DNA of 13,855 nucleotides, from the NCBI GenBank assembly GCA_002315795.1, contig DCIF01000075.1, forward strand, positions 1 through 13,855, given 5' to 3'. This DNA is from Bacteroidales bacterium UBA1733. Lineage in GTDB: Bacteria > Bacteroidota > Bacteroidia > Bacteroidales > UBA3663. The translations under genes and the position numbers were made by a program. Of this stretch, positions 1 through 7,958 are shown one piece after another. Position 1 is the first letter of the stretch. Each line of letters opens with the position of its first letter. The notes beneath the pieces are model-generated. The model did not search any database, had not been told where the DNA came from, and saw only the letters and a program-made list of their open reading frames with translations.

Positions 1-903
1 CGTGCGGCCATTTATAGCGGCTTGCGTGTTTTTGGTATTTACAGAGGCTATCAGGGTCTGATTGAAGATCATATTGAAGAGTTCCACACACAGAATGTGA
101 GCAACATTATCTCGCGTGGTGGTACGATTCTCAAGACGGCTCGTTCTATGGAGTTTAAGACTCCTGAAGGTCGAGCTAAGGCTTATGAGAACATGCAGAA
201 GCATGGTATTGACTCATTGGTTGTCATCGGTGGTGATGGTTCTATCACGGGAGCTTCTTATCTGGCAAAGGAGTACGATATTCCTGTTGTCGGTCTTCCA
301 GGTACCATCGATAATGACTTAGCTGGCACCGATGTTACTATCGGTTATGATACTGCCATGAATACTATCATGGATTGTGTCGATAAGATTCGTGATACTG
401 CTACTTCACACGCTCGTCTTTTCTTTATTGAGGTGATGGGTCGTGATGCTGGTTTCCTCGCACTCAATGGTGCAATTGCTACTGGTTGCGAAGATGTGAT
501 CATTCCTGAGGAAAAAACTCAGTATGAGCAACTCAAAGAGCTTGTAGCAAATGGTTTCCGAAAGAGCAAATCTTCGGCTATGGTGATTGTTACTGAGAGC
601 AAGGATCCGAATGGTGGCGCTATGGGTTTGGCTCAGAAGATGAAAGAGGAGTTCCCTGACTATGACGTTCGCTGCTCTATCCTGGGTCACCTCCAGCGCG
701 GTGGTTCGCCTACTGCAGCCGATCGTATTTTGGCCAGTCGCACAGGCTTTGCTGCCGTTGAAGCCCTTCTCCAGGGACAGCGAAACGTCCTAATCGGTGT
801 TCATAACGACCACATCGTCAACATCCCATTTGCCAAGGCTATCAAGAACGATAAGCCTATTGACCCTGAACTTCTGACCGTTTTACGCGTCTTGTCTATC
901 TAA
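1..903 (+). CDS. pfkA: ATP-dependent 6-phosphofructokinase, 5'-truncated by the window edge
   Basis: Phosphorylates fructose 6-phosphate to fructose 1,6-bisphosphate in glycolysis (cytoplasmic). The frame is open from base 1, so the first roughly 25 residues lie outside the window, and 300 residues are visible against about 320 for the E. coli enzyme. The nucleotide loop GGDGS is encoded at 229-243, followed by PGTIDND, which carries the catalytic Asp, and by VMGRDAGF and GHLQRGGSP. Gly in both GGDG and PGTIDND is the signature of ATP-using enzymes; pyrophosphate-dependent relatives have GGDD and PKTIDND. The TTG at 22 is only an internal codon, not the start. The gene ends in TAA and runs into a hairpin at 911-940. 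Family call is secure; the subgroup assignment rests on the two glycines. Confidence 0.95.
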   Translation, partial: RAAIYSGLRVFGIYRGYQGLIEDHIEEFHTQNVSNIISRGGTILKTARSMEFKTPEGRAKAYENMQKHGIDSLVVIGGDGSITGASYLAKEYDIPVVGLPGTIDNDLAGTDVTIGYDTAMNTIMDCVDKIRDTATSHARLFFIEVMGRDAGFLALNGAIATGCEDVIIPEEKTQYEQLKELVANGFRKSKSSAMVIVTESKDPNGGAMGLAQKMKEEFPDYDVRCSILGHLQRGGSPTAADRILASRTGFAAVEALLQGQRNVLIGVHNDHIVNIPFAKAIKNDKPIDPELLTVLRVLSI

Positions 904-940
904 AAAATAATAGCTGAGATCCGCACTGGGATCTCAGCTA
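904..940 (-). terminator. Intrinsic terminator between convergent genes
   Basis: A perfect 12-bp stem (911-922 pairs with 929-940) encloses a 6-nt loop. Read on the minus strand the stem is followed by a T-rich tract (complement of 902-910), so it is a standard intrinsic terminator for the carbonic anhydrase gene. On the plus strand only three T follow after three A, so its effect on pfkA transcripts is less certain, although the hairpin would still mark or protect that 3' end. Confidence 0.8.
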
Positions 941-1026
941 AATTTGCTACCATTAAATTAAACAACGAGCCATGAAACTCTGGTAGGGTTCCATTCAATG
1001 ATGCCGGGATTTGGTCAACAAAAGAA

Positions 1027-1752
1027 TTACAGAAATTCCACCATGCCAGTTTCAATGTCAAAGACGGCTGAGACAATCTTAATCTCACCCTTCTCTTCCA
1101 TTTCGCGCAGGATTTCACTGCCTTCACGTACGGCAGCTACCATGTTAATGGCATTCTGACGAGCTACTTCATTCTGGAACTCATGATCCTCCACGTCGGT
1201 CGAATCGTTCTTCAACTCTTCAATGGCCGGTTTGATCTTGGCCAGCATATCGGTCATATTGCCAGCCTGTACATTAGCACAAGCTGAATGGACGGCTCCA
1301 CACTGCTTATGACCCATTACGACAACCACCTTTGATCCAGAGTGCTCGCAAGCATACTCCATTGAGCCAAGAATGTCACCGCTTACTACGTTGCCAGCAA
1401 CACGAGTCACAAAAATATCGCCAACACCCATGTCGAAGATCATCTCTACAGGAACACGAGCGTCGATACAAGACAGAACGATGGCCAATGGGTGTTGTCC
1501 GTCTTTAGAAGACTCCTTGAGCTGAGCAATGTCGTCACGATTACGCTCGTTGCGCTGAATGAAGTCCTCATTTCCCTGCTTGAGCAGAGCAATGACCGAA
1601 TCGGGCGAGAGTGGTTCTACGTCCTGAGCATGAAGCACGTGGGTTTCAGCTGGCTCCTCAGCAACAGCAGGAGCCGTAGGCTGCTGCTGTGAGCAGCTTG
1701 CCATGAAGCCAACCATCAATGTGGTGGCAATAACAGAATAAATCTTGTTCAT
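1027..1752 (-). CDS. Beta-class carbonic anhydrase, predicted lipoprotein
   Basis: Interconverts CO2 and bicarbonate using a zinc ion. The catalytic domain covers about residues 50-241. The beta-class signature SCIDAR gives zinc ligand Cys95 and the Asp97/Arg99 dyad; GHKQCGAV gives His148 and Cys151. Residues 1-20 form a lipoprotein signal peptide: a short positively charged start, a hydrophobic stretch and the lipobox MASC with Cys20 as the lipidation site. A low-complexity linker rich in Gln, Pro, Ala and Glu (21-38) follows. The enzyme should therefore sit in the periplasm attached to a membrane, unusual for this class, which is mostly cytoplasmic. The residues after Cys20 (SQQQ) are not acidic, so there is no obvious Bacteroidota surface-export signal. 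The gene is monocistronic: a -7 promoter element lies at 1792-1799 and a terminator at 904-940. The ATG at 1752 is preferred because it gives the complete signal peptide. Confidence 0.93.
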   Translation of the reverse strand: MNKIYSVIATTLMVGFMASCSQQQPTAPAVAEEPAETHVLHAQDVEPLSPDSVIALLKQGNEDFIQRNERNRDDIAQLKESSKDGQHPLAIVLSCIDARVPVEMIFDMGVGDIFVTRVAGNVVSGDILGSMEYACEHSGSKVVVVMGHKQCGAVHSACANVQAGNMTDMLAKIKPAIEELKNDSTDVEDHEFQNEVARQNAINMVAAVREGSEILREMEEKGEIKIVSAVFDIETGMVEFL

Positions 1753-1753
1753 T

Positions 1754-1867
1754 TGGGATTAATATACCTTAAATAGTTGATTTTTCGACTGCAAAGATAG
1801 TGCTTCTTCATATACTTTGGTTTGGTTAATCCCAGAATCAACGATTTTTTTTGTTATATTTAACCAA
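1754..1867. repeat. Short inverted repeats in a divergent intergenic region
   Basis: The 145-bp spacer between the carbonic anhydrase and regulator genes contains TGGGATTAA (1754-1762) with its inverted copy TTAATCCCA (1826-1834), and TTGGTTAA (1822-1829) with inverted copy TTAACCAA (1860-1867). They flank the carbonic anhydrase promoter and may be regulator half-sites. In AT-rich DNA of this length such repeats can also arise by chance. I did not find a convincing promoter for the plus-strand gene here. Confidence 0.3.
1792..1799 (-). promoter_or_regulatory. Bacteroidota -7 promoter element for the carbonic anhydrase gene
   Basis: TATCTTTG on the minus strand matches TAnnTTTG exactly and lies 39 nt upstream of the ATG. 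The position where the -33 TTTG should be (1820-1823) does not match, so only half of the promoter is canonical. The bases following it (CAGTC) agree with the other promoters in the window. Confidence 0.6.
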
Positions 1868-1897
1868 TTGCTTATTCTATAAATCAAAATACGACCA

Positions 1898-2980
1898 ATG
1901 ACATCCATACTCACTATATCTGGGTCTGATAACTCTGGTTGGTCAGGATTACAGCTTGACCACAAGACGATCAGCGAAATGGGAGGCCATGCTCTGACCG
2001 CGGCATCCTGCATTGTAATGCAGGACCAACAGCAGATTATGGAGATTGTAGATCTTCCCGATGGCTTGGTGCAGAAACAGGTGCATAATGTGGTGACTTG
2101 TTTCCATCCGAAAGCGGTGAAGATAGGTTGGCTTAGAAGCGTTGAGTCAGTGAAAATGCTGCGCGATGAGATTATTGGCTGTCCTCGTCTGGTCCTTTCT
2201 CCAGGTATCCTGTCATCCCATGGTGAACCGTTGGCCAGCGATGAAACCGTCGCAGCTATTATGCGTTGTCTGGTACCTGAGGCCATGTTGCTGATGCTTC
2301 GCTGCTCAGAAGCTGAGAAGATGTTAGGAGTTCAGATCTCTACAGATAAGGAGATGCAGGAAGCGGCTGAGTCTTTCGCCAGAATGGGGGCACAATATGT
2401 ACTGCTACGTGGCGGCCGACTCATAGAAGGCCGACTCACAGCGTTGCTTTATCACCATGGCGAGGCATCGTTTTTCTCCTCTTTAAATATAAATGGCTGG
2501 CAGCAGCATGGTGTGGGTGGCGCGCTCTCTGCTGCCATAGCCACACGTCTCGCCATGGGCGATGATGTGCCTGAGGCCGTGCGTCAGGCTCATACGTATG
2601 TTCATAGTCGCATTGTCTATTCGGTAAAAGAGAAGGATCAGCGACTTCGTCCTGCCCAACTCTATGACGAGTTTATGGATCTGGTATCAGCGCATTATCC
2701 GATGGCTCATGATGTGAATTTCTATGCTGAGCGCTTATCCATTACCCCTCGATATCTGGCCTTGGTTACTGAGACCTCCGTTGGTAAATCTCCCAAGCAG
2801 ATCATTGCTGAATATCTGCTCGATGCTTCCAAGCGCATGCTTGAGAATACGACACTTTCTGTAAAGGAAATCTCGGTTCAACTGGGCTTCTCGTCAGTGG
2901 CTCGTTTCTGCAAGTTCTTCAAACAATGGACCGAGGTTACGCCGGGAGAGTATCGTTTATCGGCAGAATCGTTGTCGTAA
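1898..2980 (+). CDS. ThiD/pyridoxal-kinase-like domain fused to AraC-type HTH: putative vitamin-sensing regulator
   Basis: Residues 1 to about 240 follow the ThiD/PdxK ribokinase-fold pattern: ILTISGSDNSG with the downstream Gln-x-Asp (residues 4-21), PKAVKIG (71-77), a degenerate DPVM segment at 100-104 (LSPGI), SEAEKMLG (137-144), LRGGR (170-174) and HGVGGALSAAIA (204-215). Residues about 260-353 are an AraC/XylS DNA-binding domain with two helix-turn-helix units, ending in the family signature LGFSSVARFCKFFK (329-342) and TPGEYR (348-353). ThiD's catalytic Cys in GTGC is Gly208 here, the neighbouring Thr is Val206, the Asp of DPVM is Ser101, and TPN is RCS. The kinase half is therefore probably inactive and may bind a ligand. 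The gene ends 70 bp before pdxS, so control of PLP synthesis is the best inference. Automatic annotation could call it hydroxymethylpyrimidine kinase; the length of 360 (ThiD about 270) and the lost residues argue against that. The architecture is firm, the ligand is unknown. Confidence 0.88.
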   Translation: MTSILTISGSDNSGWSGLQLDHKTISEMGGHALTAASCIVMQDQQQIMEIVDLPDGLVQKQVHNVVTCFHPKAVKIGWLRSVESVKMLRDEIIGCPRLVLSPGILSSHGEPLASDETVAAIMRCLVPEAMLLMLRCSEAEKMLGVQISTDKEMQEAAESFARMGAQYVLLRGGRLIEGRLTALLYHHGEASFFSSLNINGWQQHGVGGALSAAIATRLAMGDDVPEAVRQAHTYVHSRIVYSVKEKDQRLRPAQLYDEFMDLVSAHYPMAHDVNFYAERLSITPRYLALVTETSVGKSPKQIIAEYLLDASKRMLENTTLSVKEISVQLGFSSVARFCKFFKQWTEVTPGEYRLSAESLS

Positions 2981-2984
2981 ACGG

Positions 2985-3013
2985 AAGAAATGTTTTCTGA
3001 TTTCTTTTTCTGA
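2985..3013 (+). promoter_or_regulatory. Candidate operator upstream of pdxS
   Basis: Just upstream of the pdxS -7 element there is a direct repeat of TTTTCTGA (2993-3000 and 3006-3013, 13 nt apart) and an overlapping inverted repeat AAGAAAT/ATTTCTT (2985-2991 and 3000-3006). The first direct-repeat copy covers the place where a -33 element would be. AraC-type proteins often bind direct repeats next to or over promoter elements, and a gene for such a protein ends at 2980. The tract is T-rich, so chance is not excluded. Confidence 0.35.
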
Positions 3014-3016
3014 CTA

Positions 3017-3024
3017 TATCTTTG
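3017..3024 (+). promoter_or_regulatory. Bacteroidota -7 promoter element for pdxST
   Basis: TATCTTTG matches TAnnTTTG exactly, 26 nt upstream of the pdxS ATG. No TTTG occurs at the -33 distance, where TTTTCTGA is found instead; a weak -33 box would fit a promoter that depends on an activator. The element means pdxST can be transcribed separately from the regulator gene. Confidence 0.65.
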
Positions 3025-3050
3025 CGGCCGAAACTTAAGACACAAAGAAT

Positions 3051-3929
3051 ATGAATCAGAACGACAGAACACAACTGAACCGCCAGTTGGCACAGATGCT
3101 CAAAGGCGGAGTAATCATGGATGTTACCACGCCAGAACAGGCGCGTATTGCTGAGGCGGCAGGTGCCTGTGCAGTCATGGCTTTGGAACGAATTCCTGCA
3201 GATATACGTGCGGCAGGAGGCGTGAGCCGCATGAGCGATCCAAAGATGATCAAGGGTATTCAGGAGGCTGTGACCATCCCGGTGATGGCTAAGTGCCGTA
3301 TCGGTCATTTTGTTGAGGCACAGATTCTGGAAGCTATTGAGATTGACTATATTGATGAGAGTGAGGTACTTTCACCAGCCGACGATGTTTATCATATTGA
3401 CAAACGTAAGTTCAATGTGCCATTTGTCTGTGGCGCGAAAGATCTGGGTGAGGCCCTCCGTCGTATCAACGAAGGTGCTACGATGATCCGTACCAAAGGA
3501 GAGCCAGGAACTGGTGACGTAGTACAGGCCGTGCGTCATATGCGTATGATGCAGAGTGAGATTCGCAAGCTTACCTCGATGAGCGAGGATGAACTCTATG
3601 AGGCTGCCAAGCAGTTGCGTGTGCCTTACGAACTGGTGCAGTATGTGCATGAGAATGGCAAATTGCCAGTAGTAAACTTTGCTGCTGGTGGTGTGGCTAC
3701 ACCAGCCGATGCTGCTTTGATGATGCAGCTGGGTGCTGAGGGCGTCTTTGTGGGTAGTGGCATCTTCAAGAGCGGCAATCCAGAGAAGCGTGCACAGGCC
3801 ATCGTGAAGGCCGTGACCAACTATCAGGATGCAAAGATCATAGCAGAACTCAGTGAGGATCTAGGTGAAGCGATGGTAGGAATCAACGAGAGCGAGATTG
3901 CGCTGCTCATGGCTGAACGTGGCAAATGA
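3051..3929 (+). CDS. pdxS: Pyridoxal 5'-phosphate synthase, synthase subunit PdxS
   Basis: Makes PLP from ribose 5-phosphate, glyceraldehyde 3-phosphate and ammonia in the deoxyxylulose-independent vitamin B6 pathway. It works in the cytoplasm as a dodecameric core decorated with PdxT. The whole 292-residue chain is a (beta/alpha)8 barrel, the usual family length. The two catalytic lysines are at the same numbers as in Bacillus subtilis: Lys81 in MAKCRIGHF and Lys149 in [10 protein letters not shown]; Asp24 (VIMDVT) is also present, as is the phosphate-binding stretch [10 protein letters not shown]. The stop codon overlaps the pdxT start by 4 nt (ATGA), so translation is coupled. A -7 promoter element lies at 3017-3024, and a putative regulator gene lies immediately upstream. 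Confidence 0.98.
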   Translation: MNQNDRTQLNRQLAQMLKGGVIMDVTTPEQARIAEAAGACAVMALERIPADIRAAGGVSRMSDPKMIKGIQEAVTIPVMAKCRIGHFVEAQILEAIEIDYIDESEVLSPADDVYHIDKRKFNVPFVCGAKDLGEALRRINEGATMIRTKGEPGTGDVVQAVRHMRMMQSEIRKLTSMSEDELYEAAKQLRVPYELVQYVHENGKLPVVNFAAGGVATPADAALMMQLGAEGVFVGSGIFKSGNPEKRAQAIVKAVTNYQDAKIIAELSEDLGEAMVGINESEIALLMAERGK

Positions 3930-4471
3930 GAATCGCGATATTAGCCTTGCAAGGAGCATTTGCTGAACATCAGCAGATGCTCCAGAAATTAGGTGTTGAA
4001 AGTTTTTTGATCAGGAAGTTAGCCGACTGGCAGCAGCCGAAGGACGGACTGATCATTCCAGGGGGTGAGAGCACTGCTATGATGCGAATCATCCGCGATC
4101 TGGGACTCTTTGAGCCGATAAAGAGAGACATTGACGCCGGCCTGCCAGTCTTCGGAACCTGTGCCGGACTTATCATGCTCGACCACGAACATCTGGGGAC
4201 TATGGATATTCTGGCTAAACGTAATGCTTACGGTCGGCAATTGGGAAGCTTCAATACAGTGGATCAGTTTAAGGGCCTTGGTAAGATTCCGATGACGTTC
4301 ATCCGAGCTCCTTATATTGAGGATACAGGACCTGAAGTTGAGATTCTCTCCACCGTAGATAATCGTATCGTAGCAGCTCGACAGGGAAAACAGTTGGTGA
4401 CGGCTTTCCATCCTGAAGTCACTGACGATACACGAGTACATGAGTATTTCATCAGTCTATTGAGTACCTGA
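3926..4471 (+). CDS. pdxT: Pyridoxal 5'-phosphate synthase, glutaminase subunit PdxT
   Basis: Class I glutamine amidotransferase that hydrolyses glutamine and channels ammonia to PdxS. Visible motifs are [10 protein letters not shown] at the N-terminus, PGGEST (45-50), the nucleophile Cys79 in [27 protein letters not shown], and the His162/Glu164 pair in FHPEVTDD completing the triad. The ATG overlaps the pdxS stop, the normal arrangement for this two-subunit enzyme. At 181 residues it is slightly short. It ends soon after the conserved HEYF segment, and the last four codons and stop (LLST) lie in the left arm of a perfect inverted repeat shared with the end of mfd, so the C-terminal tail may have been reshaped by that repeat. 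The catalytic core is intact. Confidence 0.97.
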   Translation: MRIAILALQGAFAEHQQMLQKLGVESFLIRKLADWQQPKDGLIIPGGESTAMMRIIRDLGLFEPIKRDIDAGLPVFGTCAGLIMLDHEHLGTMDILAKRNAYGRQLGSFNTVDQFKGLGKIPMTFIRAPYIEDTGPEVEILSTVDNRIVAARQGKQLVTAFHPEVTDDTRVHEYFISLLST

Positions 4472-4506
4472 AACAGATCATCGAATCTGTTTCAGGTACT
4501 CAATAG
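4457..4506. repeat. Perfect 22-bp inverted repeat covering both stop codons of pdxT and mfd
   Basis: Positions 4457-4478 are the exact reverse complement of 4485-4506, separated by a 6-nt loop (4479-4484). The left arm encodes the end of PdxT (LLST and stop); the right arm encodes most of the last residues of Mfd (IEYLKQ) in a different frame. Only 6 nt separate the two stop codons. It would form a very stable hairpin in both transcripts and probably acts as a bidirectional terminator or 3'-end protector, although neither side has a T-tract. Confidence 0.9.
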
Positions 4507-7500
4507 CTTGTCTTATGGTGCAGCAATGATGGAAGAAAAGGGAGCGTTTGCCTACTTTTTCTTCCAGACGGCAAGTCTTGACATGCGTACTGCAATAGTC
4601 GAGAACACCATCAAAATGCTTAGAGTCATAATAGGTGTCGTCCTGATCGGTGACGAAGAAACAGCGCATCTGACCGCGCTTGATCATGATCTTCTCAAAC
4701 CCGATCTCGCGTCCAAGCTGGCGGAGCGTTACTACGCGCAGCAGTTCTTCGCCTTGTGGTGGCATAGGGCCGAAGCGATCTACCATGCGCTGACGGTAAG
4801 CATCAAGCTCCTGCTGCGTAGAGAGTCCGTCAAGTTCCTGATAGAGGCCAATGCGCTCTGAACTCTCTGGAACATAGCTTTCTCCAAAGCAAATATCCAG
4901 GTCGGTCTCTATCGAGCAGTCTTCAGTCACGATCTCATTTTCGTGCATTTCGTCGCTGAAGAGTGTGCGGAACTCGTGAGTCTTGAGCTCCTTGATGGCC
5001 TGTTTGAGGATTTTCTGATAAGCCTCGTACCCTAGGTCGGTGATGAAACCAGACTGTTCACCTCCCAGAAGGTTGCCAGCTCCACGGATGTCGAGGTCCT
5101 GCATGGCCAGATGAATGCCGGAACCAAGGCCAGAGAAGTTCTCAATGGCTTGCAGACGTCGGCGTGCATCCTGTGTGAGCAGACTATAGGAAGGCGTGAC
5201 CAGATAGCAGAACGCCTTACGGTTGGTTCGGCCTACACGGCCACGCAACTGATGTAGTTCAGAGAGACCGAAGTTCTGCGCGTTCATCACAATCATAGTG
5301 TTGGCATTCGGAATGTCGAGGCCGGCTTCAATGATTGTGGTGCAGATAAGCACGTCATACTCGTGGTTCGAGAAATCTACGATGAGTTGCTCCACAATCT
5401 CAGTCTCCATCTTTCCATGACCGAAGGCTACACGCGCATCCGGAACGAGCTTTTCAACGCGTGCCTGAATATCTACCAGTTGTGAGATGCGATTGTTGAT
5501 GATAAAGACCTGGCCATTACGCGAAAGCTCAAAGTTGATAGCTTCTTTAAGTATGGCATCATCATCACGTACCACCTCCGTCTGGATCGGATAGCGGTTT
5601 GGCGGTGGCGTTGAGATGATGCTGAGGTCTCGTGCTCCCATCAGACTGAACTGTAGCGTACGAGGGATAGGAGTGGCGGTCATGGTGATTGTATCCACAT
5701 TGACACGCAGCGCTTTGAGGGTTTCTTTGGTCTGCACGCCGAACTTCTGTTCCTCGTCGATGATGAGCAGTCCCAGATCGGCAAACTGAGTGCGCTTGCT
5801 TACCAGTTTGTGTGTTCCAATGATGATATTGATAGCACCTTCCTTCAGATCTTTGAAGATCTGTGAACTTTCTTTCTGCGAACGGGCACGTGTGAGGTAG
5901 TCTATACGTACGGGGAAGTCCTTTAGTCGTTCAGAGAATGTGCGGAAGTGCTGGTAAGCCAGTACCGTAGTCGGTACGAGCACAGCCACTTGTTTACAGT
6001 CGTTGCAGGCCTTGAGTGCCGCTCGGATGGCAACCTCAGTCTTGCCGAATCCCACGTCACCGCAGATAAGTCGGTCCATCGGACGTGAACTTTCCATGTC
6101 TCGTTTGATATCGACGGTAGCCTTAACCTGATCTGGCGTATCTTCGAACATGAACGAGGCCTCAAGCTCATGTTGCATCTGGCTGTCAGGACTGAAGCAG
6201 AAGCCCTGTTCCTGGCGACGCAATGCATAGAGCGCAATGAGGTCACGCGCCATGTCTTTCATCTTCTCTTTGGTCTTGTCGCGCAACTTCTCCCAGTTGC
6301 CGCTTCCCAGTTTGCTGAGCGATGGCGGTTCGGCATCACGGCCGCGATACTTGCTGAGCTTGTCAAGCTGGTGGATAGAGACAAAGAGCAGGTCTCCGTT
6401 CTTATATTGCAGCTTGACTACTTCCTGCGTACGCTGCTTTCCAGTAACAGGATCTGGCTGTCCCATAGGCAGGTTGACAAGGCCTCCGAACTGCCCGATG
6501 CCATGATCTACATGCACAATAAAATCACCGATGTTATATTCCATCAGTTCCTTGATGCTCAGTGCAATCTTACCTGAACGTGCGCGCTCAGACTTGAGGT
6601 TGTATCGATGGAAACGGTCGAAAATCTGATGATCTGTGAAATAACAGATTTTAGTGTCGTCGTCAATAAAACCCGCATGAATGGCCTTCGGAACATGATA
6701 GAACTTATAGTGTTCGCCACGATCTTCGAAGATCGCCTCAATACGTTCCAGTTGCTTTATACTATCAGAAAGCAGGTAGATGCGATAGCCCTGCATCAGA
6801 TAACGCTGAAAGTCCTGGCTGATGAGGTCGAAGTTCTTATGCCATTCCGGCTGAGGTGTTGTGTGGAATTCAATGGCCGAGAATTTCTGCTTCGAAGACG
6901 CCTTCGGTGCAGCCAGTTCCTGTGAGCGGTTGCTGAGTTCTATTCGACTGAACCGTGTCATTGCATCGGCAAAACGCTCAGCACTGACCAGTTTCTTCAG
7001 CGCGTTGAGGTCTCCCTCATCGGCCGTGAGGAGCGACTCACTGAGGTCTATCTGACAAACCTGATTGACTCTCTCGCAAACCCAGGCTGCATCCTGACAC
7101 ACCAGCAACGTATTAGCTGGTGCAAGGTATTCGAGTAGCGAAATGCCATTGACTTCCTTCTGGCTGAAGTTCGGTGCTATGGTGAGCTCCTCCAGGTTTT
7201 CCTTTGAGAGCTGTGAATCTACCTCAAACGTACGCAGAGAGTCAATTTCATTGCCGAAGAAGTCAATGCGGTATGGATATTCGCTGCTGTAGCTGAAGAC
7301 GTCCAGAATTGAACCACGCACGGCATACTGGCCAGGCTCATAGACATAATCCACACGCTGGAAACCTTCGGTGTGCAGCATATCGGTAACGAATTTGCTA
7401 TCTACACGTTCTCCGCGGTGCAGCGTGAGGATCGACTCCTGTACTTCATCGCTCTGTGCCACCTTTTCGGCCAGAGCTTCAGGGTGAGTCACCAGCAGCA

Positions 7501-7900
7501 GGCCTTCTGTGCCGGTAGCCTCTTCGGCCGATTGCTTCTCTTTCCATCGGTTGATGGTTGAGAGTACTTCGGTTCGCAGAATGGCGTTTGCAGAGTCTAT
7601 CTGTCCATATTTGATACTGCGCTTGTAGCCTGAAGGGAAGAAGAGCACATTGTCTTCACCGCTTACTTGACAGAGGTCGTGGTAAAAATAGCCGGCCTGT
7701 TCCTCATCATTGAGCACACACAGAAAGATGCGGCCGACGGCATTCTTGATAGGAGAGAGGAAGGTGGCTGCTGCCGAACCTGTGAGTCCTTTCAGTTGAA
7801 TGGCCTGCACACCAGCAGTGGCTGCATTCTCAAAAGAGTGCAGTTTCTTAACAAGAGCATTGAATCTGGGCTTTTGCAGCACCAGGTCTTTCATTTCCAT
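4478..7900 (-). CDS. mfd: Transcription-repair coupling factor Mfd
   Basis: ATP-driven DNA translocase that removes RNA polymerase stalled at DNA damage and recruits UvrA for nucleotide excision repair. Length 1140 residues, close to E. coli (1148). Domains in order: UvrB-like N-terminal module (about 30-340, with VRGSILDVF and YRIDFFG near 190-220); RNA-polymerase-interacting domain (about 450-530, [13 protein letters not shown]); superfamily 2 motor with Walker [10 protein letters not shown] (near 617), DEEQ box (near 715), TATPIPRTL (near 738) and GRVGRTNR (near 880) followed by the TRG-type region; and the C-terminal regulatory domain (about 990-1110, [14 protein letters not shown]). The ATG at 7900 gives MEMKDL; the second ATG at 7894 is equally possible. 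It is transcribed alone from a canonical promoter at 7959-7990 with a leader hairpin. Its 3' end lies inside the inverted repeat shared with pdxT. Confidence 0.98.
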   Translation of the reverse strand: MEMKDLVLQKPRFNALVKKLHSFENAATAGVQAIQLKGLTGSAAATFLSPIKNAVGRIFLCVLNDEEQAGYFYHDLCQVSGEDNVLFFPSGYKRSIKYGQIDSANAILRTEVLSTINRWKEKQSAEEATGTEGLLLVTHPEALAEKVAQSDEVQESILTLHRGERVDSKFVTDMLHTEGFQRVDYVYEPGQYAVRGSILDVFSYSSEYPYRIDFFGNEIDSLRTFEVDSQLSKENLEELTIAPNFSQKEVNGISLLEYLAPANTLLVCQDAAWVCERVNQVCQIDLSESLLTADEGDLNALKKLVSAERFADAMTRFSRIELSNRSQELAAPKASSKQKFSAIEFHTTPQPEWHKNFDLISQDFQRYLMQGYRIYLLSDSIKQLERIEAIFEDRGEHYKFYHVPKAIHAGFIDDDTKICYFTDHQIFDRFHRYNLKSERARSGKIALSIKELMEYNIGDFIVHVDHGIGQFGGLVNLPMGQPDPVTGKQRTQEVVKLQYKNGDLLFVSIHQLDKLSKYRGRDAEPPSLSKLGSGNWEKLRDKTKEKMKDMARDLIALYALRRQEQGFCFSPDSQMQHELEASFMFEDTPDQVKATVDIKRDMESSRPMDRLICGDVGFGKTEVAIRAALKACNDCKQVAVLVPTTVLAYQHFRTFSERLKDFPVRIDYLTRARSQKESSQIFKDLKEGAINIIIGTHKLVSKRTQFADLGLLIIDEEQKFGVQTKETLKALRVNVDTITMTATPIPRTLQFSLMGARDLSIISTPPPNRYPIQTEVVRDDDAILKEAINFELSRNGQVFIINNRISQLVDIQARVEKLVPDARVAFGHGKMETEIVEQLIVDFSNHEYDVLICTTIIEAGLDIPNANTMIVMNAQNFGLSELHQLRGRVGRTNRKAFCYLVTPSYSLLTQDARRRLQAIENFSGLGSGIHLAMQDLDIRGAGNLLGGEQSGFITDLGYEAYQKILKQAIKELKTHEFRTLFSDEMHENEIVTEDCSIETDLDICFGESYVPESSERIGLYQELDGLSTQQELDAYRQRMVDRFGPMPPQGEELLRVVTLRQLGREIGFEKIMIKRGQMRCFFVTDQDDTYYDSKHFDGVLDYCSTHVKTCRLEEKVGKRSLFFHHCCTIRQAIEYLKQIR

Positions 7901-7922
7901 ATAAATAATAACACATAAAAGT

Positions 7923-7945
7923 CGCCGAAAAATTGTTTTTCAGCG
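7923..7945 (-). other. Hairpin in the mfd leader
   Basis: In the mfd transcript CGCTGAAAAA and TTTTTCGGCG (complement of 7936-7945 and 7923-7932) can form a 10-bp stem with one G-U pair and a 3-nt loop, ending 22 nt before the ATG at 7900 and beginning soon after the likely transcription start. It could affect translation initiation or mRNA stability. It has a T-run inside the stem but none after it, so it does not look like an attenuator. Confidence 0.4.
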
Positions 7946-7958
7946 ATTTTAACGACCG

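Noticed and set aside
911..940. CTGAGAT, reminiscent of the TPP riboswitch box
   Set aside because: It is simply the left arm of a perfect 12-bp terminator stem at the end of two genes; the rest of a TPP riboswitch is absent.
900..1127. 75-codon minus-strand frame over the carbonic anhydrase end and the terminator
   Set aside because: Overlaps the conserved end of the carbonic anhydrase and runs through the terminator hairpin; no start context or motif.
1811..1862. A plus-strand promoter for the regulator gene (TATACTTTGG at 1811, TATATTTA at 1855)
   Set aside because: Neither matches TAnnTTTG exactly and neither has TTTG at the -33 distance, so no promoter was called.
1759..2286. 175-codon open frame on the minus strand opposite the regulator gene
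   Set aside because: It is antisense to a clearly recognisable protein, has no family features, and its composition (many Ser, Cys, Trp) is typical of a shadow frame.
1898..2650. Annotating the 1898-2980 gene as an active hydroxymethylpyrimidine/phosphomethylpyrimidine kinase (thiD)
   Set aside because: The catalytic Cys motif is GVGG, the DPVM Asp is missing, and 100 extra residues form an AraC domain; no TPP riboswitch or thiamin genes are adjacent.
6170..6577. 135-codon plus-strand frame inside mfd, and similar ones at 4508-4861 and 6608-6925
   Set aside because: They lie antisense to conserved Mfd domains and show no recognisable features.
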